DNA of 50,413 nt from Pontibacterium sinense (lineage in GTDB: Bacteria; Pseudomonadota; Gammaproteobacteria; Pseudomonadales; Balneatricaceae): positions 1 through 50,413 of the forward strand of contig NZ_JADEYS010000030.1 of NCBI RefSeq assembly GCF_015209595.1, written 5' to 3'. Of the stretch, positions 44,044 through 50,413 are shown piece after piece; positions within the stretch are counted from its first letter, which is position 1, and every line of letters begins with the position of its first letter. The notes under the pieces are model-generated. The model had not been told where the DNA came from. It worked only from the letters and a program-made list of their open reading frames with translations, and made no database searches. Position numbers and translations under genes: made by a program.

Positions 44044-44244
44044 ATGCTGGTTAGAAAAGAGCAGGACCTCAACACTATTCAGACAGAAGTGTTCGACTTG
44101 CTGGTCGGATACCAAGAAGAAGAGCAGCTAAGTAAAAAGAAAGTTGCTTCCCGCCGCTCCTTAAGAGCCCGCCGCGCGATAGAAAAACACTTCGAAGAAA
44201 AAAAACTGCACGATGATATCGACGAACTCTGGTTCAACGAATAA
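44044..44244 (+). CDS. PA3496-family small basic/acidic protein
   Basis: This 66-aa protein has the conserved end SRRSLRARRAIEKHFEEKKLHDDIDELWF, similar to the PA3496 family (RRRIEDYLEEKRL...) often annotated as putative regulatory proteins. It has no membrane segment. AGGAG lies 9 bases before the ATG. It has its own promoter-like sequence, long leader and terminator, so it forms a separate unit after hexR. The function is unknown. Confidence 0.82.
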   Translation: MLVRKEQDLNTIQTEVFDLLVGYQEEEQLSKKKVASRRSLRARRAIEKHFEEKKLHDDIDELWFNE

Positions 44245-44250
44245 TCAAAC

Positions 44251-44286
44251 AAAAAAGCCAGCTGAGATTAACCTCGCTGGCTTTTT
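44251..44286. terminator. Bidirectional terminator after the PA3496-family gene
   Basis: GCCAGC-GAG...CTC-GCTGGC (one bulged T) is flanked by AAAAAA and TTTTT. It lies between the plus-strand small gene and the minus-strand GltS-like gene. Confidence 0.88.
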
Positions 44287-44312
44287 GATGCTTCGCTTAT
44301 AGCAGTGGAGCC

Positions 44313-45803
44313 TCAGTACTCAGGGTAAAGAATATCCAGCGGAACTGAACGGCTACCTTCGACCACGATCGCGGCGTGCTTGCGCCGCAGCTGACGGGGT
44401 TCGGAAACACCACACGAGTGTGCAATCATCTCAACCTCATGTACCAGATGATCATGATAGTTGCGTACACGCTCTGCCTTATCTTCTGGAACAAGACCAC
44501 GCTGAAGATCAGGATCGTGTGTAGTAATTCCGGTCGGACAGGTGTTCTTATTGCATTGCAGTGCCTGAATACAGCCCAACGCAAACATATAACCGCGCGC
44601 CGACACCACAAAATCAGCCCCCATGCAGATCGCGCCAGCCACATCCGTTGGATTAATCAGCTTACCCGATGCAACCACCCGGATACGATCACGCAGATCG
44701 TGCTCTACTAATTTATTCACCAGAATAGGTAAGCTCTCTCGCAGCGGCAGGCCAACACTGTCCATTAACGGCATCGGTGCTGCGCCCGTCCCCCCATCAG
44801 AGCTATCAAGCGTAATAAAATCTGGTGCGGCTTCTATACCACGGCTTTTTATTTTCAGGCAAAACTCATCCAACCAGCTCGCGTCACCCAGCACCAGTTT
44901 AAATCCGCAAGGTTTTCCACTCACATCGCGTACACGTTCAACCATATCCAGCAGATCATCGATACATGCAATGTCGGGGTGTCGGTTCGGACTGATGGAA
45001 GCTTCACCTAATGGGATACCACGAATATCCGCAATTTCTTTGCTCACCTTCTCCGCTGGAAGAATACCGCCTTTACCCGGCTTCGCACCCTGACTCAGTT
45101 TGATTTCGAACATCTTCACCTGAGGCAGCGCTGCTTTCTCTTTCAGCTTCTCGTCGTCCAGCCCACCCTCATCATTGCGTACGCCATACTTCGCGGTACC
45201 GATCTGATAAACAACGTCACAGCCGCCTTCGATATGAAATGGCGATAAACCACCCTCACCGGTATTCATCCAGCATCCAGCCTGTCTCGCACCATTCGCC
45301 AGTGCCAATACTGCTGGCCGGGACAACGCGCCATAGCTCATACCTGACACATTAAAGAACGATGGTGCATCGTAGGGCTGACGGCAAAACTGGCCAATCC
45401 GCAGCGGTTTCGTCGCGCTGGCATCTTCCTTCAAGGTCGGAAACGGGCAACTGAGAAAAAGATAGGTACCTGGAACACGCAGATCACGCGAGGAACCAAA
45501 CGCTACCATGTTATCGACGTTTTTCGCCGCACGATAAACCCAGGAACGCTGTGCTCGGTTAAATGGCATCTCCTCACGATCCATCGCAAAGAAATATTGG
45601 CGAAAGAACTCGCCGACATGCTCAAACAGATAACGGAATCGTCCGACCAGAGGATAATTACGACGAATCGCTTGCTTCGTCTGATGTTTATCAACCTGAT
45701 AAATCACCAGAGCAGCAACAATGCCTCCGACAACCAGCAGCAGCAACATAGCACCGGAAAAAGCGATAAAGTTGATAGCGAAATTAGTAACTGTGTCGTT
45801 CAT
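44313..45803 (-). CDS. Membrane-anchored FMN/Fe-S glutamate-synthase-family protein
   Basis: The 496-aa protein resembles the FMN-binding synthase domain of GltB but stands alone. An N-terminal transmembrane helix (about residues 13-35) precedes the catalytic part. Landmarks are FFNVSGMSYGALSRPAVLALANGARQAGCWMNTGEGGLSPFH, KMFEIKLSQGAKPGKGGILP, FITLDSSDGGTGAAPMPLMD and ASGKLINPTDVAGAICMGAD. CIQALQCNKNTCPTGI carries Cys spaced C-x5-C-x4-C, as in the 3Fe-4S cluster of glutamate synthase. No glutaminase domain or small subunit is present, so it may use ammonia or another substrate; its true reaction is unknown. Confidence 0.9.
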   Translation of the reverse strand: MNDTVTNFAINFIAFSGAMLLLLVVGGIVAALVIYQVDKHQTKQAIRRNYPLVGRFRYLFEHVGEFFRQYFFAMDREEMPFNRAQRSWVYRAAKNVDNMVAFGSSRDLRVPGTYLFLSCPFPTLKEDASATKPLRIGQFCRQPYDAPSFFNVSGMSYGALSRPAVLALANGARQAGCWMNTGEGGLSPFHIEGGCDVVYQIGTAKYGVRNDEGGLDDEKLKEKAALPQVKMFEIKLSQGAKPGKGGILPAEKVSKEIADIRGIPLGEASISPNRHPDIACIDDLLDMVERVRDVSGKPCGFKLVLGDASWLDEFCLKIKSRGIEAAPDFITLDSSDGGTGAAPMPLMDSVGLPLRESLPILVNKLVEHDLRDRIRVVASGKLINPTDVAGAICMGADFVVSARGYMFALGCIQALQCNKNTCPTGITTHDPDLQRGLVPEDKAERVRNYHDHLVHEVEMIAHSCGVSEPRQLRRKHAAIVVEGSRSVPLDILYPEY

Positions 45804-45972
45804 AACACCTCCACAACAGACATCCGTGATCCAGTTCGCGGCATATCCCAGTGATTATTAGAGTTATTTTTGGCAGTGTAACTGATTGATCATTAACGGC
45901 GCATCCGCTTTTTGAGGACGCTTAGTATCCATCAGCGGAACAATACTGACATGACTTAATGATTTATCCCTG

Positions 45973-45999
45973 AAAAAAATAGCGGCCTAAGCCGCTATT
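45973..45999 (-). terminator. Terminator after glmS
   Basis: AAATAGCGGC-CTAA-GCCGCTATTT, followed on the minus strand by a T-run, lies 36 bases beyond the glmS stop. Confidence 0.85.
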
Positions 46000-46034
46000 T
46001 CTGAATAAACATAAAGTCCAAAGGACTACGCGGG

Positions 46035-47861
46035 TTATTCGACAGTGACCGATTTAGCCAGGTTACGCGGCTGATCCACGTCCGTACCTTTCAATACGGC
46101 CACATAGTAGGAAAGCAGCTGTAACGGGATGGTGTAGACAATGGCTTCGAGAATAGCAGGAACCTCGGGCACCTGAAGTACCTGAACGCCCTCTTCCTGT
46201 TTCAGTTCATTGCTGTCACCGGCAAACACAAACAGTTCGCCGCCACGCGCCTGTACTTCCTGCAGATTCGCTTTGAGTTTATCCAGCATGCCATTCTTGG
46301 GTGCCACCGTCACAACCGGCATATCCTTATCAACCAGTGCCAGAGGGCCGTGTTTCAGCTCACCAGCAGGATAAGACTCCGCATGGATGTAAGAGATCTC
46401 TTTCAACTTCAGAGCCCCCTCCATCGCGACGGGATACAACGGACCACGTCCCAGGAACAAGCTGTGCTGTTTTTCAGCAAACGCCGCAGACATCGTTTCA
46501 ATATCCGCTGCCATCGCCAGAGATTCTTCCAGCAGTTCCGGTAAGGTTTGCAGAGCCGATACAATCTCGATCTCTTTTTCTTCAGTCAGACCATGACGAC
46601 GACCTAACGCCAGAGTGGTCAGCATCAGAGCAACCAACTGGGTAGTAAACGCTTTGGTTGAAGCAACTCCAATCTCAGGACCGGCATTGGTCATCAGACA
46701 GATATCAGACTCACGCACCAGTGAACTGCCCGGTACATTACATACCGTCAGGCTGGCCAGTACTTTGTCTTTAACCTCACGCAGCGCGGCCAATGTATCA
46801 GCCGTTTCACCGGACTGGGAGATACTCAGGAATAAAGTACCTTCCGGCAAGACTACAGTTCTGTAACGGAATTCACTCGCCACTTCGACCAAGCACGGAA
46901 TACCAACCAGTTCTTCGATCCAGTACTTCGCCACCAAACCGGCATGGTAACTGGTACCACACGCGATAATTTGTACTTGTTTAACCTGATCGAAAATCTC
47001 GGATGCACCTGCACCAAAGGCCTGCTCTAACAAACGGCCATTTGCCAGACGTCCTTCCATTGTCGCTTTTACAACGGTTGGCTGCTCGTAGATCTCCTTC
47101 AGCATATAATGCTTGAATTCGCCTTTATCCGCGGCAGACACACTGTGTTCGTATTGTTGAACGTCTCTCTCTACCGGCTGTGCATTCGCATCCCAGATAG
47201 CGATATCGTCTGTTGTCAGGCACGCAAAATCGCCTTCGTCCAAAAAGATAAAGCGGTCAGTAACCGACAACAATGCTAACTGATCAGATGCAATAAAGTT
47301 CTCACCAATACCAACACCGATCACCAGCGGGCTACCCTGGCGCGCGGCAATCAGACGATCAGGATGGTTCTTTTCTACCACACCCAGCGCAAATGCACCT
47401 TCCAGACGCGCAACACTGTTACGAACTGCATCCAGTAATTCTTCGCCATTGTTCAGCCGATCATTAATCAGGTGGGCGATGACCTCAGTATCCGTATCAG
47501 AACTAAACGCGAACCCTTTTTCGATCAACTCACGCTTAAGGACTTCGAAGTTCTCGATGATACCGTTGTGTACAACAGCCACACGCTCTGTCGACATGTG
47601 TGGATGGGCGTTTTTCTCAAGCGGCTTTCCGTGCGTCGCCCAACGCGTATGGGCGATACCCAAGCTACCCGGCAAAGGCTGTTCAGCCAAAGCATCTGCC
47701 AAGGACTGAACTTTACCGGTACGACGCCGACGGTCGATCGCTTCACCGTTCCAGACCGCCATACCAGCAGAATCATAGCCGCGATATTCCAGACGGCGCA
47801 GACCTTCGAGTAATATTTCAGAAATTGGACGCGCTGCTACAGCGCCAACAATGCCACACAT
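46035..47861 (-). CDS. glmS: Glutamine-fructose-6-phosphate aminotransferase GlmS
   Basis: GlmS makes glucosamine-6-phosphate, the entry to UDP-GlcNAc, peptidoglycan and LPS. The 608-aa protein starts MCGIVGAVA with the catalytic Cys after the initiator Met. The glutaminase domain has RWATHGKPLEKNAHPH. The two SIS domains contain ACGTSYHAGLVAKYW, LSISQSGETADTLAAL and ESYPAGELKHGPLALVD. The end DQPRNLAKSVTVE is the canonical C-terminus. It is 12 bases from glmU, so the operon is glmU-glmS as in E. coli. Confidence 0.98.
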   Translation of the reverse strand: MCGIVGAVAARPISEILLEGLRRLEYRGYDSAGMAVWNGEAIDRRRRTGKVQSLADALAEQPLPGSLGIAHTRWATHGKPLEKNAHPHMSTERVAVVHNGIIENFEVLKRELIEKGFAFSSDTDTEVIAHLINDRLNNGEELLDAVRNSVARLEGAFALGVVEKNHPDRLIAARQGSPLVIGVGIGENFIASDQLALLSVTDRFIFLDEGDFACLTTDDIAIWDANAQPVERDVQQYEHSVSAADKGEFKHYMLKEIYEQPTVVKATMEGRLANGRLLEQAFGAGASEIFDQVKQVQIIACGTSYHAGLVAKYWIEELVGIPCLVEVASEFRYRTVVLPEGTLFLSISQSGETADTLAALREVKDKVLASLTVCNVPGSSLVRESDICLMTNAGPEIGVASTKAFTTQLVALMLTTLALGRRHGLTEEKEIEIVSALQTLPELLEESLAMAADIETMSAAFAEKQHSLFLGRGPLYPVAMEGALKLKEISYIHAESYPAGELKHGPLALVDKDMPVVTVAPKNGMLDKLKANLQEVQARGGELFVFAGDSNELKQEEGVQVLQVPEVPAILEAIVYTIPLQLLSYYVAVLKGTDVDQPRNLAKSVTVE

Positions 47862-47873
47862 AGATGCCTCTCC

Positions 47874-49238
47874 TTAGCTCTTTTTAACCGGACGCTGCCA
47901 GTTGCTCAGGTTGATTTGTTTGCCACGAGCTACTGCCAGCTGGTCGTCGTCTACCGCTTTAGTAATGGTTGAACCAGCGCCTACTGTCGCACCCGCACCG
48001 ACACTAACTGGCGCGACCAGAGAGCTGTTAGAACCAATAAAAGCACCATCACCGATTTCGGTCAGTGATTTGTTCACGCCATCATAGTTACAGGTAATCG
48101 TACCCGCACCTACGTTTACGTTTTTACCGAGCTTAGCATCGCCAACATAGGTCAGATGGTTCACTTTAGAGCCTTCGCCGATCAGCGTTTTTTTGGTCTC
48201 TACGAAGTTACCAACCTTGGCTTTGTTCGCCAATTCAGTACCCGGACGCAAGCGGGCGTAAGGACCTACGTCACAGTTCTCAGCAACAACAGCATCCTCA
48301 AGATGGGAGTTCGCTTTGATCACCGTACCATCACCGATGCGGCTGTTACGAATAACACAATTAGACTCGATACGAACGTTATTACCGATATATACGTCGC
48401 CGTCCAGTACAACGTTCACATCAATCCAGATATCGTTGCCTTGTGTGACCGTGCCTCTTACATCAACGCGAGCAGGATCGGCCAATGTTGCACCATTGAG
48501 CATCAATCTCTCAGCATTACGCAATTGGTGCCAGCGTTCCAGTTCAGCCAGCTGTACACGGTTGTTTACACCCTGCACTTCCTGTTCTGTATTTGGCTGG
48601 ATCGCCTTAATCGCCAAGCCCTGATTGGCAGCCATAGCGATAATATCCGTCAGATAATACTCACCCTGAACATTCTCAGATGACAATTGAGGCAGCCAGT
48701 CATTCAATTTACTCGCCGATACCGCAAGAATCCCCGTGTTCACTTCGCGAATTTCACGCTGAGCATCACTAGCATCTTTATGTTCAACAATGGCGATAAC
48801 ATTATCCGAGTCATCACGAACAATACGGCCGTAACCGGTAGGGTCCTGAAGGTCCACAGTTAACAGGCCAAAATCTCCAGATTCTGCAATTCCGACCAAC
48901 TCCTGCATCGTAGCAGCGCTTGTCAGTGGCACATCACCGTACAGAACCAGCACCGTGCTATCAGCTGATACATTAGGCATCGCCTGTGCGACTGCATGGC
49001 CAGTACCCAGTTGCTGCTCCTGAAGCGCAAACTGAACCGGTTGAGTAGCAAGCGTTTCGCGTACCTTTTCGGCACCGTGGCCAATGACAGCATGGATCGC
49101 AGCGTCTTCCAGACTGCTGGCATTATCGATCACATGCTGCACCATCGCTTTACCACCCACTGAATGTAAAACTTTGGGTAAAGCAGACTTCATACGGCTG
49201 CCCTGGCCGGCAGCTAGAATAACGACATCAACTGACAT
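47874..49238 (-). CDS. glmU: Bifunctional GlcNAc-1-P uridyltransferase / GlcN-1-P acetyltransferase GlmU
   Basis: GlmU carries out the last two steps to UDP-GlcNAc. From the Met at 49238 it is 454 aa (E. coli 456). The uridyltransferase domain has VVILAAGQGSRMKSALPKVLH and VLYGDVPL. The left-handed beta-helix acetyltransferase domain begins near residue 250 (VDVRGTVTQGNDIWIDVNVVLDGDVYIGNNV) and includes RLRPGTELANKAKVGNFVETKK and NCNYDGVNK-like TITCNYDGVNK. The frame is open upstream to 49271, but that part is not conserved. Confidence 0.97.
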   Translation of the reverse strand: MSVDVVILAAGQGSRMKSALPKVLHSVGGKAMVQHVIDNASSLEDAAIHAVIGHGAEKVRETLATQPVQFALQEQQLGTGHAVAQAMPNVSADSTVLVLYGDVPLTSAATMQELVGIAESGDFGLLTVDLQDPTGYGRIVRDDSDNVIAIVEHKDASDAQREIREVNTGILAVSASKLNDWLPQLSSENVQGEYYLTDIIAMAANQGLAIKAIQPNTEQEVQGVNNRVQLAELERWHQLRNAERLMLNGATLADPARVDVRGTVTQGNDIWIDVNVVLDGDVYIGNNVRIESNCVIRNSRIGDGTVIKANSHLEDAVVAENCDVGPYARLRPGTELANKAKVGNFVETKKTLIGEGSKVNHLTYVGDAKLGKNVNVGAGTITCNYDGVNKSLTEIGDGAFIGSNSSLVAPVSVGAGATVGAGSTITKAVDDDQLAVARGKQINLSNWQRPVKKS

Positions 49239-49339
49239 GAGTAAGAAATGTTCCTTGGTCCGCAGACCCAATTAGAAATAAGTACTTGTATCTAAGATTG
49301 ATTGCACTTTAAATTAATCCACACTGATTGCAATACAGG

Positions 49340-49360
49340 TTGTCATACAAAAATTGACAA
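49340..49360 (+). promoter_or_regulatory. Inverted repeat abutting the TrmB-type gene start
   Basis: TTGTCA (49340-49345) and TGACAA (49355-49360) are perfect inverted 6-mers with 9 bases between, ending one base before the ATG. This is a candidate autoregulatory operator. Confidence 0.45.
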
Positions 49361-49361
49361 A

Positions 49362-50102
49362 ATGAATGATAAAATTTTTGAACAGTTAGGCCTCTCTCAC
49401 CGAGAAGTTATTCTTTATCGTACCCTACTCACATTGGGTCCCAGCTCAATTCGTAATATCGCTGAGCAGGCCGGTATTAACCGTGGTACAGCCTACGAAT
49501 GTCTAAAGGAGATGCAACTCAAAGGCGTTGTCACCTATCTCCCAAAAGGTAAACGGCGTTATTTTGCACCACGAGATCCCGACGTCCTATTACAAATGGC
49601 AGAGGAAAAAAGACAATCGTTAGACAGTGCGATTGAGCAACTCAAAAGCAGAGTTATTCCTGACCTGAATCACCTTCGACCTGATTTCAGCGCGGCGAAC
49701 GTACAGTTTTATGAAGGGGATGCGGGCATTGAGCTGGTACTCAAGGATATATTGAATACGGTCTCCAGCCAGCAACAAAGAGAGTACTGCGTGTTCTCTT
49801 CCAAACCTATCCGCCCCCACCTCTACAGACCCTTTCCCAACTTCACAAACCAACGTATACAGAAAGGGATTGGGGTACGTGTTATTGCGATCGGTGACGG
49901 GGGTGAAGACGCCGAGTTATCTGAACGTAAGTGGATTCGTACCGAAGGTCCCGTTGACGCCGCATATATCGCTGTTTACCCACCAAAATGTGCCATCATC
50001 TCACTGGCCTCAGAGAACTACCCTACCGCAGTGGTAATCGATTCTGCAGAGGTTGCAGCCGCACAGAAGATCGTATTCGACACCTTGTGGGGCCTGTTGT
50101 AA
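49362..50102 (+). CDS. TrmB-type winged-helix transcriptional regulator
   Basis: This 246-aa regulator starts MNDKIFEQLGLSHREVILYRTLLTLGPSSIRNIAEQAGINRGTAYECLKEMQLKGVV, a TrmB-like winged helix, followed by a basic hinge (YLPKGKRRYFAPRDP). A ligand-domain-like C-terminus has VQFYEGDAGIELVLKDIL and PTAVVIDSAEVAAAQKIVFDTLWGLL. No clear Shine-Dalgarno precedes the ATG; the leader is A-rich. A longer frame from a TTG at 49302 is less likely. It is divergent from glmU, so glmU could be a target. The effector is unknown. Confidence 0.85.
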   Translation: MNDKIFEQLGLSHREVILYRTLLTLGPSSIRNIAEQAGINRGTAYECLKEMQLKGVVTYLPKGKRRYFAPRDPDVLLQMAEEKRQSLDSAIEQLKSRVIPDLNHLRPDFSAANVQFYEGDAGIELVLKDILNTVSSQQQREYCVFSSKPIRPHLYRPFPNFTNQRIQKGIGVRVIAIGDGGEDAELSERKWIRTEGPVDAAYIAVYPPKCAIISLASENYPTAVVIDSAEVAAAQKIVFDTLWGLL

Positions 50103-50128
50103 CCGTTCAATAGGCTCACCATCAAGAC

Positions 50129-50251
50129 TGTAGGGTCGTCTTTAGGCGACCAGCGCTTTGGTGAAGCACGGATGGCTTGTTCAAGTTCGGAACTAAGGTG
50201 ATTGGCAGAAGGCAGCTGCAGCCTGCCGGGTTGCCTGAAGACAACCCTACA
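50129..50251. repeat. Inverted pair of REP-like palindromes
   Basis: TGTAGGGTCGTCTTTAGGCG plus ACC at 50129-50151 reappears in inverted orientation at 50229-50251 (20 of 23 positions match). Each arm is itself a hairpin (GGTCG...CGACC and GGTTG...CAACC, with differences that keep pairing). Between them are 77 bases without a gene. This arrangement is like REPIN/BIME elements mobilised by RAYT transposases. Confidence 0.6.
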
Positions 50252-50354
50252 ATGTCGTGATAGGTGGGAGCGTTCGGTGCCAGTCTGAAGCCGATTGATC
50301 TGGCAGGGATATCGAATGTGCTGAGGGTCGCCGTGATTGATCTCCGGCCATAAC

Positions 50355-50386
50355 GAAAAAACCCCAGCTGCATCGCAACTGGGGTT
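50355..50386 (-). terminator. Terminator of a minus-strand gene beyond the window
   Basis: AACCCCAG and CTGGGGTT pair around a loop with inner TGC/GCA, and the minus strand continues in TTTTTTCG. It should end a leftward transcript that begins beyond base 50413. Nothing else codes in 50103-50413. Confidence 0.75.
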
Positions 50387-50413
50387 CTCTCTCATACCAC
50401 AAGGGTACTAATT

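Noticed and set aside
50018-50395. Minus-strand frames of 83-125 codons near the window end
   Set aside because: They run through the REP-like palindromes and the 3' end of the TrmB-type gene, with no homology or ribosome site.
1-50413. tRNA, rRNA, CRISPR array, prophage or insertion sequence
   Set aside because: None was seen on reading. The window is dense core chromosome with conserved synteny.

Overview
The window is chromosomal core DNA of a gammaproteobacterium. Protein sequences and gene order best fit a marine Oceanospirillales-type organism (Marinobacterium/Neptunomonas/Amphritea-like), related to but distinct from Pseudomonas. The lineage is inferred from synteny: ubiB-hisI-hisE-tatABC, dgcH-like/dsbA/cytochrome c4/engB/polA/DUF2782/thrB, pstSCAB-phoU, ubiC-ubiA-phoB-phoR and glmU-glmS. 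I saw no rRNA, tRNA, CRISPR array, prophage or insertion sequence.

Layout. 1-4.4 kb (minus): ubiquinone accessory kinase ubiB, histidine genes hisI and hisE, and the Tat export operon tatABC. A decayed HIT-family gene lies in the 312-base gap between hisE and tatA. 4.5-7.6 kb (minus): a diguanylate cyclase, dsbA and cytochrome c4. 7.8-15 kb: engB (+), polA (-), a small secreted DUF2782 protein, thrB and uvrD (+). A LexA box precedes uvrD, and a candidate small RNA lies between polA and engB, the locus of Spot 42/ErsA in other gammaproteobacteria. 15.1-17.6 kb: an unknown protein, a Gate-domain membrane protein and a thioesterase.

17.9-30.7 kb is a phosphate-response region: pstS-pstC-pstA-pstB-phoU, then (after a DsbA-like/pseudo-receiver/GGDEF fusion, a DUF1415 protein, ubiC and ubiA) phoB-phoR. 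I can read 11-bp-periodic Pho boxes before pstS, pstC and phoB. A strong hairpin after pstS probably sets the excess of binding protein over permease. PstC and PstA both carry large extra periplasmic domains.

30.8-39.3 kb holds cysZ, a small membrane protein, an oxidoreductase and the least familiar part of the window. This is two tandem copies of a two-gene cassette: a small GTPase fused to a roadblock/LC7-like domain, followed by a second roadblock-like protein. One copy is followed by a Cache-HAMP membrane sensor that has no output domain. Small Cys-containing membrane proteins and a DUF416 (YjaG) gene lie upstream. This looks like a bacterial Ras-like signalling module related to MglA/MglB and actinobacterial conservons, and a Pho-box-like repeat precedes one copy.

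39.4-44.3 kb: a TRAP transporter split over convergent strands (dctQM plus; a Tat-exported dctP-type binding protein minus), a HexR-type SIS regulator and a PA3496-family small protein. 44.3-50.4 kb: a membrane-anchored GltS-like FMN/Fe-S protein, glmS, glmU (UDP-GlcNAc synthesis), a TrmB-type regulator, and an inverted pair of REP-like palindromes at the window end.
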